Assembly: GCA_963693285.1 (NCBI GenBank)
Contig: OY848925.1
Coordinates: 2,706,932 to 2,770,931 of the forward strand
Origin: Xestospongia muta
Lineage: Eukaryota; Porifera; Demospongiae; Haplosclerida; Petrosiidae
Length of the DNA stretch: 64,000 nucleotides
Direction of reading: 5' to 3'
Shown: positions 50,740-61,827 of the stretch, one piece after another
Layout of the letters: every line of letters begins with the position of its first letter
Position numbering within the stretch: position 1 is the first letter of the stretch
The notes under the pieces: generated by a model
What the model saw: the letters and a program-made list of their open reading frames with translations, nothing else
Told to the model about the DNA's origin: nothing
Database searches by the model: none
Made by a program: the position numbers and the translations under genes

Positions 50740-53500
50740 ATATTTAAGACAGATAAACTTACTAAACTCTTTAGATCAGATTATTTAACCAGATTTCACA
50801 GTTAATTTCTAATGTTTTTTAACTTTCAAAAAGCTCTAAACTCTTTATTTTAGAGTTTTAACCTATTTAGACTACTTTATTAGTATATTTAAGACAGATA
50901 AACTTACTAAACTCTTTAGATCAGATTATTTAACCAGTTTTCACAGTTAATTTCTAATCTTTTTTAACTTTCAAAAAGCTCTAAACTCTTTATTTTAGAG
51001 TTTTAACCTATTTAGACTACTTTATTAGTATATTTAAGACAGATAAACTTACTAAACTCTTTAGATCAGCTTATTTCACCAGTTTTCAAAGTTAATTTCT
51101 AATCTTTCTTAACTTTCAAAAAGCTCTAACCTCTTTATTTTGGAGTTTTAACCTATTTAGACTACTTTATTAGTGTATTTAAGACAGATAATCTTACTAA
51201 ACTCTTTAGATCAGCTTATTTCACCAGTTTTGAAAGTTAATTTCTAATCTTTCTTAACTTTCAAAAAGCTCTAACCTCTTTCTTTTGGAGTTTTAACCTA
51301 TTTAGACTACTTTATTAGTATATTTAAGACAGATAAACTTACTAAACTCTTTAGATCAGCCAATTTAACCATTTTTCACAGTTAATTTCTAATCTTTTTT
51401 AACTTTAAAAAGCTCTAAACTCTTAATTTTAGAGTTTTAACCTATTTAGACTACTTTATTAGTTTATTTAAGACAGATAAACCTATTATAGTCCTTAGTT
51501 CTGCTTATTTAACCAGTTTTCCAGTTAATTTCTAATCTTTTTTAACTTTCAAAAATCTCTAAACTCTTTATTTTAGATTTTTAACCTATTTAGACTACTT
51601 TATTAGTATATTTAAGACAGATAAACTTACTTATCTCTTTAGATCAGCTTATTTAACCAGTTTTCACAGTTAATTTCTAATCTTTTTTAACTTTCAAAAA
51701 GCTCTAAACTCTTTGTTTTAGAGTTTTAACCTATTTAGACTACTTTATTAGTATATTTAAGACAGATAAACTTACTAAACTCTTTAGATCAGCCTAAGGA
51801 ACCATTTTTCTCAGTTAATGTCTAATCTTTTTTAACTTTCAAAAAGCTCTAAACTCTTTATTTTAGAGTTTTAACCTATTTAGACTACTTTATTAGTATA
51901 TTTAAGACAGAATAACTTACGAAACTCTTTAGATCAGCTTATTTAACCAGTTTTCACAGTTAATTTCTAATCTTTTTTAACTTTCAAAAAGCTCTAAACT
52001 CTTTATTTTAGAGTTTTAACCTATTTAGACTACTTTATTACCATATTTAAGACAGATATACTTACTAAACTCTTTAGATCAGCTTATTTAACGAGTTTTC
52101 ACAGTTAATTCCTAATCTTTTTTAACTTTCAAAAAGCTCTAAACTCTTTATTTTAGAGTTTTAACCTATTTAGACTACTTTATTACTATATTTAAGACAG
52201 AGAAACTTACTAAACTCTTTAGATCAGATTATTTAACCAGATTTCACAGTTAATTTCTAATGTTTTTTAACTTTCAAAAAGCTCTAAACTCTTTATTTTA
52301 GAGTTTTAACCTATTTAGACTACTTTATTAGTATATTTAAGACAGATAAACTTACTAAACTCTTTAGATCAGATTATTTAACCAGTTTTCACAGTTAATT
52401 TCTAATCTTTTTTAACTTTCAAAAAGCTCTAAACTCTTTATTTTAGAGTTTTAACCTATTTAGACTACTTTATTAGTATATTTAAGACAGATAAACTTAC
52501 TAAACTCTTTAGATCAGCTTATTTCACCAGTTTTCAAAGTTAATTTCTAATCTTTCTTAACTTTCAAAAAGCTCTAACCTCTTTATTTTGGAGTTTTAAC
52601 CTATTTAGACTACTTTATTAGTATATTTAAGACAGATAAACTTACTAAACTCTTTAGATCAGCTTATTTCACCAGTTTTGAAAGTTAATTTCTAATCTTT
52701 CTTAACTTTCAAAAAGCTCTAACCTCTTTCTTTTGGAGTTTTAACCTATTTAGACTACTTTATTAGTATATTTAAGACAGATAAACTTACTAAACTCTTT
52801 AGATCAGCCAATTTAACCATTTTTCACAGTTAATTTCTAATCTTTTTTAACTTTAAAAAGCTCTAAACTCTTAATTTTAGAGTTTTAACCTATTTAGACT
52901 ACTTTATTAGTTTATTTAAGACAGATAAACCTATTATAGTCCTTAGTTCTGCTTATTTAACCAGTTTTCACAGTTAATTTCTAATCTTTTTTAACTTTCA
53001 AAAAGCTCTAAACTCTTTGTTTTAGAGTTTTAACCTATTTAGACTACTTTATTAGTATATTTAAGACAGATAAACTTACTAAACTCTTTAGATCAGCCTA
53101 AGGAACCATTTTTCACAGTTAATGTCTAATCTTTTTTAACTTTCAAAAAGCTCTAAACTCTTTATTTTAGAGTTTTAACCTATTTAGACTACTTTATTAG
53201 TATATTTAAGACAGAATAACTTACGAAACTCTTTAGATCAGCTTATTTAACCAGTTTTCACAGTTAATTTCTAATCTTTTTTAACTTTCAAAAAGCTCTA
53301 AACTCTTTATTTTAGAGTTTTAACCTATTTAGACTACTTTATTACTATATTTAAGACAGATATACTTACTAAACTCTTTAGATCAGCTTATTTAACCAGT
53401 TTTCACAGTTAATTCCTAATCTTTTTTAACTTTCAAAAAGCTCTAAACTCTTTATTTTAGAGTTTTAACCTATTTAGACTACTTTATTACTATATTTAAG
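50740..53500 (+). repeat. Overlapping higher-order repeats (1,448 and 1,304 bp)
   Basis: The string of monomers with CAGATTTCAC and AATGTTTTTT, then TTTCAAAG, then CCTCTTTCTTTTGGAG occurs at 50,780-51,290 and again 1,448 bp later (51,275 and 52,723). The string beginning with CCTAAGGAACC is at 51,793 and 53,097, 1,304 bp apart. The difference of 144 bp means one monomer was lost between the two strings in the second copy. The CCTCTTTCTTTTGG marker also sits 2,462 bp upstream, at 48,813. Confidence 0.82.
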
Positions 53501-53639
53501 ACAGAGAAACTTGTTATAGTCCTTAGTTCTGCCTATTTAACCAGATTTCACAGTTAATTTCTAATCTTTTTGAACTTTCAAAAAGCTCTAAACTCTTTAT
53601 TTTAGAGTTTTAACCTATTTAGACTACTTCATTCCTATA

Positions 53640-56620
53640 TTTAAGACAGAATAACTTACGAAACTCTTTAGATCAGCTTATTTAACCAGTTTTCACAGTT
53701 AATTCCTAATCTTTTTTAACTTTCAAAAAGCTCTAAACTCTTTATTTTAGAGTTTTAACCTATTTAGACTACTTTATTAGTATATTTAAGACAGATATAC
53801 TTACTAAACTCTTTACATCAGCTTATTTAACCAGTTTTCACAGTTAATTCCTAATCTTTTTTAACTTTCAAAAAGCTCTAAACTCTTTATTTTAGAGTTT
53901 TAACCTATTTAGACTACTTTATTACTATATTTAAGACAGATAAACTTGTTATAGTCCTTAGTTCTGCCTATTTAACCAGTTTTCACAGTTAATTTCTAAT
54001 CTTTTTTAACTTTCAAAAAGCTCTAAACTCTTTATTTTAGAGTTTTAACCTATTTAGACCACTTTATTATTATATTTAAGATAGAATAACTTACTACACT
54101 CTTTAGAATAGCTTATTTAACCAGTTTTCACAGTTAATTTCTAATCTTTTTTAACTTTCAAAAAGCTCTAAACTGTTTATTTTAGAGTTTTAACCTATTT
54201 AGACTACTTTATTAGTATATTTAAGACAGATAGACTTACTAAACTCTTTAGATCAGCTTATTTAACCATTTTTCACAGTTAATTTCTAATCTTTTTTAAT
54301 TTCAAAAAGCTCTAAACTCTTTATTTTAGAGTTTTAACCTATTTTGAGTACTTTATTAGTATATTTAAGGGAGATAAACTTACTAAACTATTTAGATACG
54401 CTTATTTAAGTAGTTTTCACAGTTAATTTCTAATCTCTTTTAACTTTTGAAAAGCTCTAAACTCTTTTTTTTAGAGTTTTAACCGATTTACACTACTTTA
54501 TCAGTATATTTAAGACAGATAAACTTACTAAACTCTTTAGATCAGCTTATTTAACCAGTTTTCACAGTTAATTTCTAATCTTTTTTAACTTTCAAAAAGC
54601 TCTAAACTCTTTATTTTAGATTTTTAAACTATTTAGACTACTTTATTAGTATATTTAAGAAAGATAAACTTACTAAACTCTTTAGAACCGCTTATTTAAC
54701 CAGTTTTCACAGTTAATTTCTAATCTTTTTTAACTTTCAAAAAGCTCTAATCACTTTATTTTAGAGTTTTAACCTATTTAGACTACTTTATTAGTGTATT
54801 TAAGACAGATAAACTTACTAAACTCTTTAGATCAGCTTATTTAACCAGTTTTCACAGTTAATTTCTAATCTTTTTTAACTTTCAAAAAGCTCTAAACTCT
54901 TTATTTTAGAGTTTTAACCTATTTAGACTACTTTATTAGTATATTTAAGACAGATAAACTTACTAAACTCTTTAGATCAGCTTATTTAACCAGTTTTCTC
55001 AGTTAATTTCTAATCTTTTTTAACTTTCAAAAAGCTCTATACTCTTTATTTTAGAGTTCAAACCTATTTAGACTACTTTATTAGTATATTTAAGACAGAT
55101 AAACTTATTAAAGTCCTTAGATCTGCTTATTTAACCAGTTTTCACAGTGAATTTCTAATCTTTTTTAACTTTCAAAAAGCTCTAATCACTTTATTTTAGA
55201 GTTTTAACCTATTTAGACTACTTTATTAGTATATTTAAGACAGATAAACTTACTAAACTCTTTAGATCAGCTTATTTAACCAGTTTTCACTGTTAATTTC
55301 TAATCTTTTTAACTTTCAAAAAGCTCTAAACTCTTTATTTTAGAGTTTTAACCTATTTAGACTACTTTATTCCTGTAGTTAAGACAGAATAACTTACTAA
55401 ACTCTTTACATCAGCTTATTTAACCAGTTGTCACAGTTAATTTCTAATCTTTTTTAACTTTCAAAAAGCTCTAATCACTTAAGTTTAGAGTTTTATCCTA
55501 TTTAAACTACTTTATTAGTATATTTAATAGAGATAAACTTACCAAACACTTTAGACCAGCTTATTCAACCAGTTTTCACAGTTAATTTCTAATCTTTTTT
55601 AACTTTCAAAAAGCTCTAATCACTTTAGTTTAGAGTTTTAACCTATTTAGACTACTTTATTAGTGTATTTAGGACAGATAAACTTACTAAACTCTTTAGA
55701 TCAGCTTATTTAACCAGTTTTTACAGTTAATTTCTAGTCTTTTTTAACTTTCAAAAAGCTCTAAACTCTTTATTTTAGAGTTTTAACCTATTTAGACTAC
55801 TTTATTAGTATATTTAAGACAGATAAACTTACTAAACTCTTTAGATCAGCTTATTTAACCAGTTTTCATAGTGAATTTCTAATCTTTTTAACTTTCAAAA
55901 AGCTCTAATCACTTTATTTTAGAGTTTTAACCTATTTAGACTACTTTATTAGTATATTTAAGACAGATAAACTTACTAAACCCTTTAGAACCGCTTATTT
56001 AACCAGTTTTCACAGTTAATTTCTAATCTTTTTTAACTTTCAAAAAGCTCTAAACTCTTTATTTTAGAGTTTTAACCTATTTAGACTACTTTATTAGTAT
56101 ATTTAAGACAGATAAACTTACTAAACTCTTTAGATCAGATTATTTAACCAGATTTCACAGTTAATTTCTAATGTTTTTTAACTTTCAAAAAGCTCTAAAC
56201 TCTTTATTTTAGAGTTTTAACCTATTTAGACTACTTTATTAGTATATTTAAGACAGATAAACTTACTAAACTCTTTAGATCAGCTTATTTAACCAGTTTT
56301 CACAGTTAATTTCTAATCTTTTTTAACTTTCAAAAAGCTCTAAACTCTTTATTTTAGAGTTTTAACCTATTTAGACTACTTTATTAGTATATTTAAGACA
56401 GATAAACTTACTAAACTCTTTAGATCAGCTTATTTAACCAGTTTTCAAAGTTAATTTCTATTCTTTCTTAAGTTTCAAAAAGCTCTAACCTCTTTATTTT
56501 GGAGTTTTAACCTATTTAGACTACTTTATTAGTATATTTAAGACAGATAAACTTATTAAAGTCCTTAGATCTGCTTATTTAACCAGTTTTCACAGTTAAT
56601 TTCTAATCTTTTTTAACTTT
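53640..56620 (+). repeat. 3-kb higher-order repeat, copy 1 (3,187-bp offset)
   Basis: About 21 monomers recur at a constant 3,187 bp. Markers: ACTTTATTATTATATTTAAG (54,061 and 57,248), GAGTTCAAACC (55,054 and 58,241), CCTGTAGTTAAG (about 55,372 and 58,559), TTCTATTCTTTCTTAAG (56,456 and 59,643). Few substitutions were seen, for example CAGTTTTTACAG near 55,719 where copy 2 has CAGTTTTCACAG. Copies are separated by about 200 bp of other monomers. Confidence 0.9.
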
Positions 56621-56826
56621 CAAAAAGCTCTAATAACTTTATTTTAGAGTTCTAACCTATTTAGACTACTTTATTAGTATATTTTAGACAGATATACTTA
56701 CTAAACTCTTTACATCAGCTTATTTAACCAGTTTTCACAGTTAATTCCTAATCTTTTTTAACTTTCAAAAAGCTCTAACCTCTTTATTTTGGAGTTTTAA
56801 CCTATTTAGACTACTTTATTAGTATA

Positions 56827-59807
56827 TTTAAGACAGAATAACTTACGAAACTCTTTAGATCAGCTTATTTAACCAGTTTTCACAGTTAATTCCTAATCTT
56901 TTTTAACTTTCAAAAAGCTCTAAACTCTTTATTTTAGAGTTTTAACCTATTTAGACTACTTTATTAGTATATTTAAGACAGATATACTTACTAAACTCTT
57001 TACATCAGCTTATTTAACCAGTTTTCACAGTTAATTCCTAATCTTTTTTAACTTTCAAAAAGCTCTAAACTCTTTATTTTAGAGTTTTAACCTATTTAGA
57101 CTACTTTATTACTATATTTAAGACAGATAAACTTGTTATAGTCCTTAGTTCTGCCTATTTAACCAGTTTTCACAGTTAATTTCTAATCTTTTTTAACTTT
57201 CAAAAAGCTCTAAACTCTTTATTTTAGAGTTTTAACCTATTTAGACCACTTTATTATTATATTTAAGATAGAATAACTTACTACACTCTTTAGAATAGCT
57301 TATTTAACCAGTTTTCACAGTTAATTTCTAATCTTTTTTAACTTTCAAAAAGCTCTAAACTGTTTATTTTAGAGTTTTAACCTATTTAGACTACTTTATT
57401 AGTATATTTAAGACAGATAGACTTACTAAACTCTTTAGATCAGCTTATTTAACCATTTTTCACAGTTAATTTCTAATCTTTTTTAATTTCAAAAAGCTCT
57501 AAACTCTTTATTTTAGAGTTTTAACCTATTTTGAGTACTTTATTAGTATATTTAAGGGAGATAAACTTACTAAACTATTTAGATACGCTTATTTAAGTAG
57601 TTTTCACAGTTAATTTCTAATCTCTTTTAACTTTTGAAAAGCTCTAAACTCTTTTTTTTAGAGTTTTAACCGATTTACACTACTTTATCAGTATATTTAA
57701 GACAGATAAACTTACTAAACTCTTTAGATCAGCTTATTTAACCAGTTTTCACAGTTAATTTCTAATCTTTTTTAACTTTCAAAAAGCTCTAAACTCTTTA
57801 TTTTAGATTTTTAAACTATTTAGACTACTTTATTAGTATATTTAAGAAAGATAAACTTACTAAACTCTTTAGAACCGCTTATTTAACCAGTTTTCACAGT
57901 TAATTTCTAATCTTTTTTAACTTTCAAAAAGCTCTAATCACTTTATTTTAGAGTTTTAACCTATTTAGACTACTTTATTAGTGTATTTAAGACAGATAAA
58001 CTTACTAAACTCTTTAGATCAGCTTATTTAACCAGTTTTCACAGTTAATTTCTAATCTTTTTTAACTTTCAAAAAGCTCTAAACTCTTTATTTTAGAGTT
58101 TTAACCTATTTAGACTACTTTATTAGTATATTTAAGACAGATAAACTTACTAAACTCTTTAGATCAGCTTATTTAACCAGTTTTCTCAGTTAATTTCTAA
58201 TCTTTTTTAACTTTCAAAAAGCTCTATACTCTTTATTTTAGAGTTCAAACCTATTTAGACTACTTTATTAGTATATTTAAGACAGATAAACTTATTAAAG
58301 TCCTTAGATCTGCTTATTTAACCAGTTTTCACAGTGAATTTCTAATCTTTTTTAACTTTCAAAAAGCTCTAATCACTTTATTTTAGAGTTTTAACCTATT
58401 TAGACTACTTTATTAGTATATTTAAGACAGATAAACTTACTAAACTCTTTAGATCAGCTTATTTAACCAGTTTTCACTGTTAATTTCTAATCTTTTTAAC
58501 TTTCAAAAAGCTCTAAACTCTTTATTTTAGAGTTTTAACCTATTTAGACTACTTTATTCCTGTAGTTAAGACAGAATAACTTACTAAACTCTTTACATCA
58601 GCTTATTTAACCAGTTGTCACAGTTAATTTCTAATCTTTTTTAACTTTCAAAAAGCTCTAATCACTTAAGTTTAGAGTTTTATCCTATTTAAACTACTTT
58701 ATTAGTATATTTAATAGAGATAAACTTACCAAACACTTTAGACCAGCTTATTCAACCAGTTTTCACAGTTAATTTCTAATCTTTTTTAACTTTCAAAAAG
58801 CTCTAATCACTTTAGTTTAGAGTTTTAACCTATTTAGACTACTTTATTAGTGTATTTAGGACAGATAAACTTACTAAACTCTTTAGATCAGCTTATTTAA
58901 CCAGTTTTCACAGTTAATTTCTAGTCTTTTTTAACTTTCAAAAAGCTCTAAACTCTTTATTTTAGAGTTTTAACCTATTTAGACTACTTTATTAGTATAT
59001 TTAAGACAGATAAACTTACTAAACTCTTTAGATCAGCTTATTTAACCAGTTTTCATAGTGAATTTCTAATCTTTTTAACTTTCAAAAAGCTCTAATCACT
59101 TTATTTTAGAGTTTTAACCTATTTAGACTACTTTATTAGTATATTTAAGACAGATAAACTTACTAAACCCTTTAGAACCGCTTATTTAACCAGTTTTCAC
59201 AGTTAATTTCTAATCTTTTTTAACTTTCAAAAAGCTCTAAACTCTTTATTTTAGAGTTTTAACCTATTTAGACTACTTTATTAGTATATTTAAGACAGAT
59301 AAACTTACTAAACTCTTTAGATCAGATTATTTAACCAGATTTCACAGTTAATTTCTAATGTTTTTTAACTTTCAAAAAGCTCTAAACTCTTTATTTTAGA
59401 GTTTTAACCTATTTAGACTACTTTATTAGTATATTTAAGACAGATAAACTTACTAAACTCTTTAGATCAGATTATTTAACCAGTTTTCACAGTTAATTTC
59501 TAATCTTTTTTAACTTTCAAAAAGCTCTAAACTCTTTATTTTAGAGTTTTAACCTATTTAGACTACTTTATTAGTATATTTAAGACAGATAAACTTACTA
59601 AACTCTTTAGATCAGCTTATTTAACCAGTTTTCAAAGTTAATTTCTATTCTTTCTTAAGTTTCAAAAAGCTCTAACCTCTTTATTTTGGAGTTTTAACCT
59701 ATTTAGACTACTTTATTAGTATATTTAAGACAGATAAACTTATTAAAGTCCTTAGATCTGCTTATTTAACCAGTTTTCACAGTTAATTTCTAATCTTTTT
59801 TAACTTT
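56827..59807 (+). repeat. 3-kb higher-order repeat, copy 2
   Basis: Second copy of 53,640-56,620. Its right half is copied a third time immediately downstream. It begins at the CAGAATAACTTACGAAAC monomer and ends after the AAAGTCCTTAGATCTGC monomer, where AAAGAGCTCTAAAC replaces AAAAAGCTCTAATAAC of copy 1. Confidence 0.9.
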
Positions 59808-59959
59808 CAAAGAGCTCTAAACTCTTTATTTTAGAGTTTTAACCTATTTAGACTACTTTATTAGTATATTTAAGACAGATAAACTTACTAAACTCTTTAG
59901 ATCAGATTATTTAACCAGTTTTCACAGTTAATTTCTAATGTTTTTTAACTTTCAAAAAG

Positions 59960-61440
59960 CTCTAAACTCTTTATTTTAGAGTTCAAACCTATTTAGACTA
60001 CTTTATTAGTATATTTAAGACAGATAAACTTATTAAAGTCCTTAGATCTGCTTATTTAACCAGTTTTCACAGTGAATTTCTAATCTTTTTTAACTTTCAA
60101 AAAGCTCTAATCACTTTATTTTAGAGTTTTAACCTATTTAGACTACTTTATTAGTATATTTAAGACAGATAAACTTACTAAACTCTTTAGATCAGCTTAT
60201 TTAACCAGTTTTCACTGTTAATTTCTAATCTTTTTAACTTTCAAAAAGCTCTAAACTCTTTATTTTAGAGTTTTAACCTATTTAGACTACTTTATTCCTG
60301 TAGTTAAGACAGAATAACTTACTAAACTCTTTACATCAGCTTATTTAACCAGTTGTCACAGTTAATTTCTAATCTTTTTTAACTTTCAAAAAGCTCTAAT
60401 CACTTAAGTTTAGAGTTTTATCCTATTTAAACTACTTTATTAGTATATTTAATAGAGATAAACTTACCAAACACTTTAGACCAGCTTATTCAACCAGTTT
60501 TCACAGTTAATTTCTAATCTTTTTTAACTTTCAAAAAGCTCTAATCACTTTAGTTTAGAGTTTTAACCTATTTAGACTACTTTATTAGTGTATTTAGGAC
60601 AGATAAACTTACTAAACTCTTTAGATCAGCTTATTTAACCAGTTTTCACAGTTAATTTCTAGTCTTTTTTAACTTTCAAAAAGCTCTAAACTCTTTATTT
60701 TAGAGTTTTAACCTATTTAGACTACTTTATTAGTATATTTAAGACAGATAAACTTACTAAACTCTTTAGATCAGCTTATTTAACCAGTTTTCATAGTGAA
60801 TTTCTAATCTTTTTAACTTTCAAAAAGCTCTAATCACTTTATTTTAGAGTTTTAACCTATTTAGACTACTTTATTAGTATATTTAAGACAGATAAACTTA
60901 CTAAACCCTTTAGAACCGCTTATTTAACCAGTTTTCACAGTTAATTTCTAATCTTTTTTAACTTTCAAAAAGCTCTAAACTCTTTATTTTAGAGTTTTAA
61001 CCTATTTAGACTACTTTATTAGTATATTTAAGACAGATAAACTTACTAAACTCTTTAGATCAGATTATTTAACCAGATTTCACAGTTAATTTCTAATGTT
61101 TTTTAACTTTCAAAAAGCTCTAAACTCTTTATTTTAGAGTTTTAACCTATTTAGACTACTTTATTAGTATATTTAAGACAGATAAACTTACTAAACTCTT
61201 TAGATCAGATTATTTAACCAGTTTTCACAGTTAATTTCTAATCTTTTTTAACTTTCAAAAAGCTCTAAACTCTTTATTTTAGAGTTTTAACCTATTTAGA
61301 CTACTTTATTAGTATATTTAAGACAGATAAACTTACTAAACTCTTTAGATCAGCTTATTTAACCAGTTTTCAAAGTTAATTTCTATTCTTTCTTAAGTTT
61401 CAAAAAGCTCTAACCTCTTTATTTTGGAGTTTTAACCTAT
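59960..61440 (+). repeat. Partial third copy of the 3-kb higher-order repeat
   Basis: Matches 58,222-59,702 at a constant offset of 1,738 bp: GTTCAAACC (58,243 and 59,981), CCTGTAGTTAAG (58,559 and 60,297), TTCTATTCTTTCTTAAG (59,643 and 61,381). It holds about ten monomers and lacks the left half of the unit. Confidence 0.9.
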
Positions 61441-61827
61441 TTAGACTACTTTATTAGTATATTTAAGACAGATAAACTTACTAAACTCTTTAGATCAGCT
61501 TATTTCACCAGTTTTCAAAGTTAATTTCTAATCTTTCTTAACTTTCAAAAAGCTCTAACCTCTTTCTTTTGGAGTTTTAACCTATTTAGACTACTTTATT
61601 AGTATATTTAAGACAGATAAGCTTACTAAACTCTTTAGATCAGCCAATTTAACCATTTTTCACAGTTAATTTCTAATCTTTTTTAACTTTAAAAAGCTCT
61701 AAACTCTTAATTTTAGAGTTTTAACCTATTTAGACTACTTTATTAGTTTATTTAAGACAGATAAACCTATTATAGTCCTTAGTTCTGCTTATTTAACCAG
61801 TTTTCACAGTTAATTTCTAATCTTTTT
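60960..61827 (+). repeat. Higher-order segment repeated at 63,133-64,000
   Basis: Six monomers (CAGATTTCAC with AATGTTTTTT; CAGATTATT; TTTCAAAG with CTATTCTTTC; CCTCTTTCTTTTGG; GCCAATTTAACC; CCTATTATAGTCC) recur at an offset of 2,173 bp, checked at 61,061 and 63,234, 61,381 and 63,554, 61,559 and 63,732. The second copy is cut by the window end. Confidence 0.87.
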
